Of a stretch of DNA of 33,441 nt, positions 21,419 through 33,144 are shown one piece after another. Source of the stretch: Globomyces pollinis-pini. Taxonomy: Eukaryota > Chytridiomycota > Chytridiomycetes > Rhizophydiales > Globomycetaceae. Where the stretch lies: assembly GCA_025399215.1 (NCBI GenBank), contig MU621282.1:1-33441 (forward strand), read 5' to 3'. The position numbers were made by a program, and so were the translations under genes. Under the pieces are notes generated by a model. That model had not been told where the DNA came from. It saw only the letters and a list, made by a program, of their open reading frames with translations, and made no database searches. How positions within the stretch are numbered: the stretch's first letter is position 1; every line of letters starts with the position of its first letter.

Positions 21419-24400
21419 ATGGCGAAGAAAGAAGACAAGTCTGTAAATTATTTCAGTTACATTGCCGATGGAGCTGCGTTTATAATAGTATTGACTGGTA
21501 AATATCTCCAACAATTTGTCTAACTATTTAGCGATCGTCTTTATCATTATACAGTCTCAATTATCATCATGGAGAACAACTCCAGAAGTAACCGTGTCAA
21601 AAGTTGTAAATAACGTGTATGAGAAGGAAAATTATGTAGATGTGTCTAAACCAACTTATCCAAAGAATTGGGATTATTCAAATATGTTTGCTGATGAGAA
21701 TGATTCGGAGGAAGAAACTCTTAAAGTACCTGTTGCGCACAAGACCCCACAAGATTCTATTTGGAGCCAATTGAGTCAATTTTTGGCTGATGATGATGAT
21801 GTTGTCGTTGATGATCAATCATCGTCTAATAATAATTACTTTAACTGGGGTAGCTTATTTGTAGACTCTGAAGAACTTGAAGAGAAAGTGCAACCAAAGA
21901 AAGTGGTAAAGACTGAAAGCAAAGGGACCAAATCAAAAGTAGCTAAGAAAGAATCGTTCAAAAACTGGATGAAGAATGTTTTACCAGCAGACCCTGAGGA
22001 ATTGAATTCTCAAGAAGGGCAGTTTGATTGGGATGTCATTATAAACTCATTGCTTGTTACCGATGAAGAAATAGAGCAACCAACTGTAAATAAACAACAA
22101 TCTGTTGAAAAGAAAATGAAGGAAAACATTCAAAGCCTTTTAGAAACTCGACGCACAAAAGACAAAGAATCGCAGAAGTCTATGCGAGCTAAAAGCAAAC
22201 CTGTTTCCTCAGGAATATTTGCTGATGAAGACCTGAATACTCCAATAGATGGTGAAGAACTTGTACATGCAGTTGATTCTGTAAAGTCAACTGTAAAATC
22301 AGCAGTGGAAAAGTTTATGGGTTTGATTCAACAACAACACATTCAAAGCCCAAGTCAAAAGAAACAATCCACCAATCCTTTTAATATTTTTGTAGGCGAA
22401 TCTGAACCTGATTCAAAACGAAATGGGGGAGGTACACTCACTAACGTAATCTAACTCTAGGTGTAAAATCAGATAATAATAATCCATACTCGTACTGGGG
22501 AGATCTGCTAACTGGAATTTTTGCAGATGAAGACCTTGAAGTGGGTTCTAAACAACAATTAAACAAATTGAATGGATACGTAAACAAAGTATATGAAGGT
22601 GAAGATACGGTTGTCTTGCCTTTTGTAAACAGCGTTAAAGATGCATTTACTAATTTTGTGTTTTCTGTTCAAAGTCTAATGGTTGATTCTGATGAAACTG
22701 AAGATGTGACTGATTCAAACCGTATTACTGACAAGAAAGAATCTGTGACAAGAGAAAATGAAAATATGAAGCCTGCTAAACGTAGCGACAATGCTGAAGA
22801 TTCGTTTGATCTTAAAGATGTTGAAAAACTTACCCAAAGAATGCAAGCTTTGTTAGGCGGAGAAAAACTTAAAGACGAACGTAAACCACCAACAAAACAA
22901 ACAGATACAGCTGCCACGCTTCGAGCACTTCTTGAAAATATTCTGGTAGAGGAAGGAAATGAAGATGAAAAGGACGTCAACCATCCCATGAAAAATGTGC
23001 TCAATTCCCTCTTTGTTTCAAACGACGATAGTTTACCCGAAAAGAGAGAGGTATACGAGAAAAAAGGAAATAAAATCAAATTCCCAACCACTGCTGGAGT
23101 AAATTCAAGAAAAATAACTGATTTTCTTTCAAACATCTTGGCCGAAGAAAATGACAACGGTGACGAGATCGATCCCGAGTCTACAGTTGGGAAATTTATG
23201 AACGGGATCTTTCCATCGGAGTCTGAAGCACCTATTACATCTTTCGAGACTCCCAAGTCGACTTTCTATCAATCCGATTCCAATCCATTAGCAGCAAAGT
23301 TAAAAGCTATGGCACCGCATTTTGATTTGGCGAATTTTTTGAAGAATACTTTAGTCGAATCAGATCAAAATGATGAAAATGATTCAGAAAACATTTCTTG
23401 GGACCTCATCAAGAACATTTTTCCTGAAGAGATGAAACAAAAGTCAGAAACGTTCACACAAAAACCAACTGTAGTGAATCCAGGCAAGAAATCAGTTTAT
23501 TCAAATTTACAAAATATGGATATAGAAACTATACTGAATCGTGTCATGGTCCAAGATGATACAGAAGACAACAGTGAATCAGTTAGATTAAACTGGGATT
23601 TAATCAAAACCCTATTCCCTGACGATGAACCCCTTAAAGATAAATCTGCCAAACCAATTCCAGCAAACAATAACAATAAACCAATATCCGATGCCAATCC
23701 ATTGGTAGCAAAGTTAAGGGCTCTGGCACCTCATCTTGATTTGGCAAACTTAATGAAAAGCGCTTTGGTTGAAGGATCAATTCAAGATGGCGATAGCGAA
23801 TCTGAGGAGCAAACTTGGGATTTAATCAAAAACGTTTTTCCTGACGAGACAGTCAAAGAAACTATCGAGTTACCAGCACAGAAACCTGAATCAGTCAAAC
23901 CAGCCAAAAAACAGATTCATCAAAGTTTACAAAATATTGACATAGCTAGTCTATTGAATCGTATTATGGTCGAAGATGATTCAGACGGCGACAATGAATC
24001 CGCCAGTTTAAATTGGGATTTGATCAAAAACTTATTTCCCGACGATCCAGCTAGCGAATCATCTAAATCTAAACCTATCCCAGCAGTTAAATCGATTCTT
24101 AAAACCAATGGCTTAAAAAATAATTGGCAAAAGTTCTTACAACAAATGATGGTCACTGAAGATGATAGTGAACTTGAAGTAAATCTAAAAAACATTGCAA
24201 ACTCAATAACTCCAGAAAGTGATGATCTTGATACTTTGCATACCAAAACCAAGTCAAAAATGGAACGTGGATCTCAAATTACTCCAAGTCTAACCAAAGA
24301 AAGACCAGTAAAAGATGCCCCCGAACTAAAAAGTGCACCGAAAAAAAGTCAATTGGACGGAAAGTTAAAAGATTCGTCTTTAGATCTACTCAATGTATTA

Positions 24401-24997
24401 CAGAATATGTTGGCGGCTAATCCTGATGGTCAAATTGACGATGAATCCACAAACAAAATCTGGAATGATTTGAAATTTCTTTTTCCAAATGAAGTAGAAG
24501 AAGAGAATTTAGCTATCAAACCTCAAAAAAATCAAGAGGAGTTTGTTGAAGTGGAAGCACCATTGAAAGAGGTTAATCCATATTCAGATCTGGCCAACAA
24601 ACTAAGTGGTTTATTGAGTGGATTAAAGGATGTTGGAAGCAATCTTCTAGCAGATGAAGCAGAGGATGAAGACCAAAAGTCGACCATGAATGATTGGGTT
24701 AAACGATTTTTCCCTACTGAAGAGGATGTCCTTGTTGATCAAGGAGCAACCAAGAAGCCAAAATCCGTAGAAAATGACAATAAATCGTCAAGAAAAGCCG
24801 CAAAACCGGGTACGCCAGTTGTAACAAATGGGGAATCGAAGTCATCAAATCAAGGTAAATAATGCCCTAGCTAACAATAAGGGAAACAATTAAACTCCGA
24901 TAAGCGTAATCAAGTTAGGAACATTTTAAATCAAGGAATTGATTTGAGTCATTTGAAGAACACTATTGATAAAGTGTATAACATTATTAGAGCATAA
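21419..24997 (+). CDS. Membrane-anchored acidic protein with many W..LIK.LFPD motifs (unrecognised)
   Basis: Exons 21419-21497, 21532-22431, 22461-24854 and 24882-24997 join to 1162 residues; introns are 34, 29 and 27 nt, the last ending ATAAG. A single hydrophobic helix (about 19-33, AAFIIVLTAIVFIII) follows a short N-terminus with three Lys. The rest is acidic and polar, probably disordered, and is studded with at least twelve short amphipathic motifs. Examples are SWDLIKNIFPEE, NWDLIKTLFPDDE, TWDLIKNVFPDE, NWDLIKNLFPDDP, IWNDLKFLFPNE and NDWVKRFFPTEED. More degenerate forms occur near the N-terminus, such as WSQLSQFLADDDD. Part of the array is a tandem duplication of about 139 codons. I know no family with this plan. 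The regular motifs suggest an array of docking sites on a membrane-tethered scaffold. Confidence 0.75.
23276..24110 (+). repeat. Tandem duplication of about 139 codons inside the W-motif protein
   Basis: Two adjacent units start at NPLAAKLKAMAPHFDLANFLK and NPLVAKLRALAPHLDLANLMK. Each carries one SWDLIK/TWDLIK motif, an LQN[MI]DI box and one NWDLIK motif in the same order. The W residues repeat at 139-140 codon spacing (residues 640 and 779; 705 and 845). DNA identity is moderate, so the duplication is not recent. Confidence 0.8.
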
Positions 24998-25143
24998 GTT
25001 TCCAATGCAATAAACCAATTCAGTCTTACAAGCTGTTTCTTTGTTACGAATAGTTGATGACATTCTATGTGTAATATTCTGTGCATGAGGCGATTTGGGT
25101 ACATAAAGTTTCACGTCCAAGAAGGAATTCTTTCCAAATAATC

Positions 25144-25917
25144 ATGCCAAATGGATTCGATATTTGCTATGTTTTAGCACTAGCCTTCAATAGCTTCCTG
25201 CTGGGGACCATAACTAATAATGGCAAAGTTATATCTAATTTGTTGATTATCTTGCTACTGTGCAACATCTATTACTGTCTCATAAACACCTTTAAAGCAC
25301 TTTCCTTCCAATTCATAACACCTTATTCTACTCTGTGGTTCATATTACAAGCGTGCCTGATAGGAGTAGATGCAATTTCTGGTTTTGCTTTCCAATCGTG
25401 CTACATTCTACGATTGCAGCCGTTTTTTAGGGAAGAGTTTAAGAGGAGATTGCTCTGGATTTGGCTTATATTACCTGTGTTTTATTCAGTCGGCGCAATA
25501 GTTCAACTGGTGAAACTCTTTGATGCATCTACGGACACAAACCTTTCACAAACCTACACATTTTTATATGGTAAAATCATGCTATATTAATCAACAGGAA
25601 ACGCATTATTCGCTGGATTGGATTTTTTCCTCCATTGTCAACTTTGTTGGTTGACCTATTCACTATTAAAGAAGAAAGTAGCATACCGTAAACACATAAG
25701 GAAAACTTTGATCCTTTTCTTACCAAGTATAACAAGTATCTGCTATTTTATAATCACCATCTATTCAATGAATGATCAAAGCTTTGGGGGAGGACCAATC
25801 TACTTATTTTGGTCTTTTGAAACAGCTGCATTCTTGATTGTTAATAATATTATTCAAGTCTACATCACATTCATGGATACGGTGATCAACTACGAAAGTG
25901 ATGATATACCCGTTTAA
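25144..25917 (+). CDS. Orphan seven-helix membrane protein
   Basis: Exons 25144-25570 and 25598-25917 join to 248 residues across a 27-nt intron (GTAAAA...CAACAG). Seven hydrophobic helices can be laid out: FDICYVLALAFNSFLLGTI, VISNLLIILLLCNIYYCLI, LWFILQACLIGVDAISGFAF, LLWIWLILPVFYSVGAIVQL, FLYGNALFAGLDFFLHC, LILFLPSITSICYFIITIY and FWSFETAAFLIVNNIIQVYI. The loops are short and the C-terminus is acidic (NYESDDIPV). The plan is compatible with a small receptor- or opsin-like fold, but there is no retinal Lys context or DRY-type motif, so no function is claimed. The first in-frame ATG was chosen; the frame upstream has only a GTG. Confidence 0.7.
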
Positions 25918-25924
25918 TTATGTA

Positions 25925-25930
25925 AATAAA
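25925..25930 (+). terminator. poly(A) signal AATAAA of the seven-helix gene
   Basis: AATAAA starts eight bases after the TAA stop. Confidence 0.45.
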
Positions 25931-26099
25931 TGCTTCGAATTTGACAATATAACTCTATTTGAATTGCTTAAAAAATTCACAGCAATATGAACATATTGAA
26001 ATAGTGAATTTGGTCTGGGTAACAAGCGTTTTAAGCTCAAAACGCGACTTTTGTTCATTTTTTCTACTATACGTGGTTAACTGTAAAAGATTAGATTGA

Positions 26100-29000
26100 A
26101 TGCGCAAAGTATTCACGGAAATATTTCAAAGAGCTTTAGAAGATACTGGAATAATTGGTTCAACAGACCAATCATCAAACGAAGAAAACCAAGGTAATAT
26201 GCTAAAATAATTAACTCCAAAAGATACTAAATATCCGATTGTTAGCAATTTAAACCAAAGCAAGTTTGTTTCCAATATTACAGGTAAAGATTTCGATTAG
26301 AATACTAAATATCAGAGTCTCTTAGTAAATCCCCAATTACAACTCGCAAAAATTCCACTCATCAAACAACGTCGGTACCAATCAGAAAAAATTCACTACT
26401 ATCTCATCATTTTGATAAAGACTCGTATGCCACATTAAACGAATCTCATGCAGAGAGCTCCAGCCAAAATGTAAATCATATAATGCTAATTTTAGACTGA
26501 TGTGACCAATAACCAGAACAAGTGGAATTTTGATATACTGCCTCCATTCAGCAAGTTGTCCAAGCCAGATTATTATTTATCAAAATCGTCTTCATTTATG
26601 TTTACGCCGTTCAAATCCTTAGATATGCAAGAAAAACGGACCAGCACAACCAGTACAAACCATGAAAAAGGTAATAATGCCATAATAGTCCCTGACCAAG
26701 TAGATGGGCCATTGATGGATCTTGATGATCCAGAAGACTTTGTGTCAAGTAAACTTGGGATAAAACTTGTTGCTGAACCACTTGAAGAATCTAATTTGGA
26801 AACATGCTCCAATGAAGATTGGGTATCAGCTGGTTCGATCGGCAGCCAAGAGCCATTTGATGAAACGGAACTTTCGGATGGACAAAGCGGACAATTAGAA
26901 ACTGAAGCACAAGTCGAATTAGAAAGCGAAGGGGATCAAGAGGAGGAAATAATGGATAAAACTGAAGATGAGGAAATACTCGATAACACTGAAATACTCA
27001 ATAACACCGAAGAGGAGCAAATACTCGATATCACAGATGAAGAGCAAATACTCGATAACACAGATGAGGAGCAAATAATCGACAACACTGAAGAAAAGCT
27101 AGACAATCAAACCTCGTCAGATACAGCTCTAAGTGCAGATGAGACGGCAAATGTTAATGTTATAGAATTGGTTGACGATTCTATTGACCAAGATTGTAGT
27201 GGTAAAGATGATGATGAAAATGAGATAAATATTCAAAAAGGATCAGATACCGAGAATATTTTTGACACAAATAACGACAAAGAAATTGAGGATGAACAAA
27301 ACGCGAGTGAAAATTCATATGAAGGTCAGAGTGAAGAATTAGATGGTTCAGCAAACGGGAGTCAATATGAAGAGAACATTATTGAAAAAGATTTAGAAAT
27401 CAAACGATTAATAGAAGAAAATAATGAATTGAAAGACTCCAAAAGCAATGAAAAAATTTCATTCCAGGTTCTTTTCATTTCATTGACAAATAGAATACAA
27501 TTTTAGATTTGCAAAGACAATTAAACTATACGTTAAATGAGTTAAATACAAAGACTCAAGAGTTTCATTCTACTGAGGCACAACAAGAGCAAAACATGAA
27601 CGAAATAATTCAGGAATACACTGAAAAGATTGATGAAATAGAAAAAAGATTGAATGATTCGGAAATGTTAAAAAATGAATTCAAAACAAAAATGAAATTA
27701 CTGGCAGACGATTTAAAGAAGCAAAACCTTCTTACTAAAGAATTGAACCAACAGCTTGAAGCCGAGAGAACCAAGTCCAATGTATGAAACTGTTTCTAAT
27801 ATCAGGAAACCATTGTCCGATTTCATGAATCAGAATCAGCAAAATCAAAAATAATTCAAGAAAAGAATTCTGTTCATGAAAAATGTATTTCTCTTGAAAA
27901 AGAGCTGTCCAAATTAAAAGCTCACGTAAAATCAAATGATCAGACTATTGAAAAGCTTCAAAGACAAGAATCCAAAACCAGTGATGAGAATGAAGAATTA
28001 AAATCCCAGATAAAGTCGCTTAATATCGATATTGAAGATGCTAATGATACGATAGAAGCACAAAAAGATATCATACTGAAAGAAAAACAATCAAACAAGG
28101 TTTTTTTTTGGATAATATTAAAACTATTAGACGCTAGTCAAGCAAACAAAAGAATTCAGCAAGTTGCTGAAAGAATCAAATAAAGAATTGGAAAAGACTA
28201 CAAGTGAATTGCAAGAGTTAAAATGTAAATATCAGGGAGAGTTGGAATCAAACAAACAATTGGTTGTATCTATCAAAGGATATGAAACAAAACTGAAATC
28301 CAGTGAAAAGACAATTGATGAGAAACAAGCCAAATTTACAATGCTGCAAGAAACTATTGTCAAACTTAAAGCTCAAAAAGACAATTATGAATTAAAACTG
28401 GAAAAAGAAGATAAAAAACAACAGGTAAGAACTATATGTTGATATAAAAGTCTCTAATTGGAAAAATTAAACAACTCAGGGAACATATTGAGGAACGAAA
28501 CGAGATCAACCAACAAAAATCTGATGAAATCGATACCATGACAACTCAATTGAGAGAAAAAGACAATTCACTGGAGCGGAATCAGAAGGAAATAGAGACA
28601 ATAAGAAAAGATTTGGAAAAAATGGAGTTGAAGCTACGAGAAGAAGAAAAATCTCATCTTGTAACCACTCAATAATAACAGTAGACAACCAAAGAAAATT
28701 CTATTGATTTACAAAAGACGTTATCAGGATGTTTAGACGACATAGCAAAACTGGCATCCAGTAATCAAGCATTACAAATCCAATTGGTTGATCAAGAGAA
28801 TAGTATGATGTCACGGGAGAAATGCTTCTCTGATACAATTCAGCAAGCAGAATCCAAGTTAATTGTATCGGAGCATATGAACGTAGAATTAAAAGCAAAG
28901 TTGGAAATTTTGAAGGAAGAAATAAAATTATTAGAGACTGTACAAAAGGAAATGGAATCAAATGGTATGCAAGCCAAAAAAGCTTTTGAAGTAAGTTTGT

Positions 29001-31186
29001 AGAAAATAGTAATTTTTCAAAGGATCTTGAACAGGAAAACATAAAACTCAAAGGGGATTTGGATGAATCCATGAATCAAAACAACATTTTGACCTGCAGT
29101 AATGATTCTCTGCAAACAGTCAATGAGCGAAACGGAAATATTTTTAAAGAAAAAGAAGTCATGTTTTTCAATAGTATTGAACAGGAGAAGTCTAAAAACA
29201 AATCATTGGAGATTTATAATCAAGAATTAGAGAATAAAATTAAGAAATTGGAATTGGAAAATAAAACTCTGAAAGAGGACATGAAACCAATGTATCAATC
29301 TTCACTTGATTTCCAAAACAAAATTCAACAGGAAAAGAATCACTATGAGGTTTGCAATCTTCACTAATGAAAATCCATAGAATAAATTGGTTGATCATCA
29401 TCATACTAAAAAAAGATTATCAGATGCATTGGTGAAGGTATCCATTCTAGAGATTGATAACCAAAACAATAAAACGCTCCACAAAAAACTTGAAAATCAA
29501 TTGATACAACTGGAAACAGACAAAGCTGGTTTGATTGCGAAACTGAATGAGCAACATGCTAATGCCACTAAACTAAAGCGTTTACAAGAGATGGATGAAA
29601 ATTATGAGAGATTATCAAATATCAATATCAACCTAACAAATGATTTGGAGCTGAAACAAAAAGAATGTGACGGAGTGTTTGAACAAAATAAGATATTAAA
29701 AGAACAATTGAAATTCCTTGAAACTTGTAAAAAGGAATTAACCAAAGAAAGATTGAAAAACAGAGAATTATCAGAAACGCTCTCCAAGTTTAAAGTATCA
29801 TACAAAGTGTTATCAGAAGAAATATTACTACGTAATCAAAAACTTCAAGAGCTACAAAAATGTATTGATAGACAAAAGAAGGATTTAGTACGGCAGTCTA
29901 CAGTGGTACATAGACAAAAAGAAATCATAATGGATTTGGTTAATGAAAGTGGAGATGACTTGGAAGTGGGCCAATTGTTGAAAGATAAATCAATGTGTGC
30001 AGAACCATCATCTATTTCAATCACCAACACAAGCAAATCTATTGAAACAGCACCTAACAGGGATGGTAGTGGCCATTCTAATGTACTTTCATGCAACTCC
30101 TTACAAATGGGTCGTAAGCCCATTACGTTCAGTGATTCTGAAATACAGTTGAATTCATTAAATGTGTCTCAAGAGGCAGTGAATGTTTCAGAATCAATAA
30201 CAGACAACAAAATTAAATTGTTGGAAGAGGAGGTTTGTCATCTAAGAAAGCATCTTTTGGCAATATCTAGTGATAAATTTACTGAATTAGAAAAACAAAA
30301 TGAACAGCAAAAAGCTATTATTAATCGCATGGATGAAGTTATCATCGATCTGAAGAAAACATTGGAAAAATTAGAAAAGTCAATGTCAGAATATCCAATA
30401 TTTTTGCTTTCAATGATAAACAAGTTTCAAGTCACCAGAAACACTGGAACTGTGAACAAAATTGGATCGAAAAATTATATCCAAGAACATATAGAATACC
30501 TACAGAACGTTTTAGCTGAATTGATTGATAAGCCAATGATGGTTGGGCAGTTAAAAGATAAACAAATGGACTCATCCCAAACACTAGTACGACACTCCAG
30601 TACGCTGAAAGAATTGGATGAACTTACCGATGATTCTAATCAACTACTTTTACAAGAAAATGAGAGTCTAAAGCGAAAATTGGACAGATTTCAAACAATG
30701 GCAAGAAAAATGAAACACATAATGTCAGAGCCAAATGATAAGCTTGAGAAAAAACTAAACTCAAACAACCAAATTAAGAAGAACTGGAGTATTTTGAGGA
30801 AATCAGTGGATAAAAGTCCTTCTGCACGGGGCGAAGAAGCAAATCATTTCAAGAAATTGGTTGGAGCTTTACTTAATTCTGCGGGTAAACTAAACAACAG
30901 AACCAGTGTCAAATCCAAATTATCAGATTACAATGGTTCTTCATTTCCTATGTTTTTAGACGTTTATGAGAACTTATTGGGCATTGCAAGGGGTGTACAA
31001 GTTGAAACTCGATTAAACAACATCTACCAAGCTATCTATAGACTTATAGGCAAGCTACAGCAGTTAGAGGAATGGAAAGAAAAATCTGAAGTGATTATTG
31101 CTGAAAGAGATGAGTTTGTAATGGGTCAGTTGGCGACTATACAGAAGATCGAGAATCGTATGCGACTCACTGGGAATCCATTATAA
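26100..31186 (+). CDS. Large coiled-coil protein, eleven exons
   Basis: Exons 26100-26193, 26224-26283, 26316-26470, 26496-27467, 27494-27781, 27806-28099, 28131-28424, 28451-28660, 28685-28990, 29023-29349 and 29381-31186 join to 1601 residues. Introns are 30, 32, 25, 26, 24, 31, 26, 24, 32 and 31 nt. Residues 1-240 are Ser/Thr-rich, 240-390 are very acidic with an EEQILDNTD repeat, and about 390-1330 is near-continuous heptad coiled coil (Glu, Lys, Leu, Gln). The C-terminal 200 residues are a more ordered helical region (SFPMFLDVYENLLGIARGVQ). The layout resembles centrosomal/basal-body or golgin-type scaffolds, but no GRIP, PACT or motor domain is visible. Intron 4 could also end 13 bases later, but only the first acceptor keeps the frame. 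Confidence 0.8.
26949..27103 (+). repeat. Acidic 10-11-residue tandem repeat (EEQILDNTD)
   Basis: At least five degenerate coding units run in tandem inside the coiled-coil gene: EEILDNTE, ILNNTEE, EEQILDITD, EEQILDNTD, EEQIIDNTE. The DNA units are close in sequence, so this is a likely site of length variation. Confidence 0.75.
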
Positions 31187-31194
31187 AGAGTAGT

Positions 31195-31200
31195 AATAAA
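31195..31200 (+). terminator. poly(A) signal AATAAA of the coiled-coil gene
   Basis: AATAAA starts nine bases after the TAA stop. Confidence 0.45.
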
Positions 31201-31329
31201 AACCAAAGAAATGCTTAAAAGGTAACACTTGAAATGTTAATTAAGAATGATGGTTTATTACATTATTATTATTATATGGATAGTGATCGTCTGATTTAAA
31301 TGTATACAGTTGAATGCACGAACCTTCAA

Positions 31330-33144
31330 TCACACATCTTGGATTGCTGAACTCTGTAAAATATTCCAATGAAAATTCATATACGGTTGTGGTTGTTGTA
31401 TATGTGGTTGGTTGAATGTGACGTATGTGTCCGTCATGGATTCAGTTCCAGAAAAGTTTATACCCAATAATTTACGAAATTCGCAAGAAACATTCGAAAT
31501 CATTGGATATTGCCAACTATTTTGTTGAACATCATTATAAATAATATTCCGTATAATATGAATTGCCTCCTGTCGATATGGAATATTGATTGGTTCCATA
31601 CTTAATCCTTCCAGAACTTTTCGAGAAATAAATAGAGCACTGATGGAGGTAATTGTTACTTGTATAGAATGCTGAATTGGTATAGCACTCCCTTTTAAAC
31701 TGTGTATATATCCAAGTGCTCTGATAGTTAGTAAGAGTATATCATGTGAAGAGTAGCTGACACCAGGTTCTAAATATTGAAATGAGTATGATTCAGAAAT
31801 TCCATTGCGAATAGCAGTGGTATGCAACATTGCCAAACATGCTAAATGCGTTCTGGTAGGTAATTGACTGATTGGTAGATCAGTATATGGCTTTGCTACT
31901 TGGCATGGTATTCCATTTAGAAATTCATCCAGTGATAAGAATGGTTTAAAAGTGTTTGGAATATCATTGAAAGTATGCAAGCAACTATTATGAAAATTAA
32001 AAACAATGACCAGCAATTCTTTATGCTGGTACATTGTTTTCTGATCCAAATGAAAGTGAATGATATTCCGAACAACTCTAAGGTTCTGCAGATGAGTATC
32101 CAGCATCTTTGGTGTAATTCCGGAACCACTTTCAGTTTTAATCCAATGGGAGTGGTTCATCACTGGATTTGCTTTGTTTATTGAAATAACAGGTGATTCC
32201 AAAATGGGTTTCACAGGTTCGAGCTGTTCTGATTCTAACACACATACAGTACCATTAATTAACGACATCAAAGAGTCCACTTTTAATAGTACTGCCAATA
32301 AGGCATTCAGTTGTAACGTATTCTCACAAGATTTGGGAGGTAATTTTGTTTGAAACGGTACAATTGGTGATTTGTTTGGATATTCGCTTGTAAAATTAAA
32401 TTTCATATTGGAAAACAATTCATACTTTTGAATTGTGATATAACTAAAATCTATACAATAAGTAAGTGTACAATTTTACATAACAATTTATAACCATCAT
32501 CCGAACTTCCACAAGCAAACCAATCCAAAGACTTTAATAGATGTTTATGAATCTGATCACAAACAACATTATAAGATTGTGGAGAATTCAGCATTCCATT
32601 AAAATTAAACTCATCGTAAATATTTCCAAAGTTCATCAATTTTGCAGATTTGAGTATCATGGACGATTGAATTTGTTGATCTTTTTCAGTATCTAAGTTT
32701 AAAACGGTACAATTGAATACATGGTCCAAATCGGTTCGGAATATAATCATCACTGTTGAGGGATTCTTCACTAGAAAATGAAGACCAACTGGTATATGCA
32801 GAGATTTGATTAGAATCGGTAAGGTTGAGATCAGAAGTATTTAAAACATCGTCCAAATCAAGAATTGGTGCATTGAGTGGGTTTACATTTGGAATTGCCT
32901 GTAAATAATTTGGACTGGACTTATTGTAATAATTCGCTCTAATATCAGTGAATCAATAAGAATACAAATTCATAGTGGTTTTATAAACACACGGTGGAAC
33001 ATCGAATCTCTTTGATTTGTTTTTGAATTGGATACAGGAATTACAAGGTAGTTGTCCATCACATTTCTTTTTCCGAGTTCTACAATTCTCTACTCATCAA
33101 CAAATTCAATTCCTACCACATGCTACTTTGATTTTTTGGGACAT
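31330..33144 (-). CDS. Zn2Cys6 binuclear-cluster transcription factor
   Basis: Exons 33117-33144, 32966-33089, 32721-32938, 32480-32692 and 31330-32450 join to 567 residues; introns are 27, 27, 28 and 29 nt. The first join completes the zinc cluster at the N-terminus: Cys9, 12, 19, 25, 28 and 43 in ACENCRTRKKKCDGQLPCNSC...PPC. The basic RTRKKK between Cys12 and Cys19 is the usual DNA-contact stretch. The last spacing (14 residues) is longer than the common six to eight. After it comes a Ser/Asp/Asn-rich region (about 50-125), then a helical region (about 180-500) of the kind that serves as the regulatory middle domain. Fungal Zn2Cys6 proteins bind CGG-containing sites; the target here is unknown. 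The first exon codes for only nine full residues, so it is easily missed. Confidence 0.85.

Noticed and set aside
22669..23256. 195-residue Ser-rich minus-strand frame
   Set aside because: It is antisense to the acidic W-motif gene; Ser/Phe-rich antisense frames are expected opposite Glu/Asp/Lys codons.
32742..32789. A 19-nt intron in the Zn2Cys6 gene (two possible GT-AG pairs)
   Set aside because: Frame would be kept, but a 28-nt intron at 32693-32720 gives better sequence (NRFGP-YTEKDQQ) and fits the length range of the other introns.
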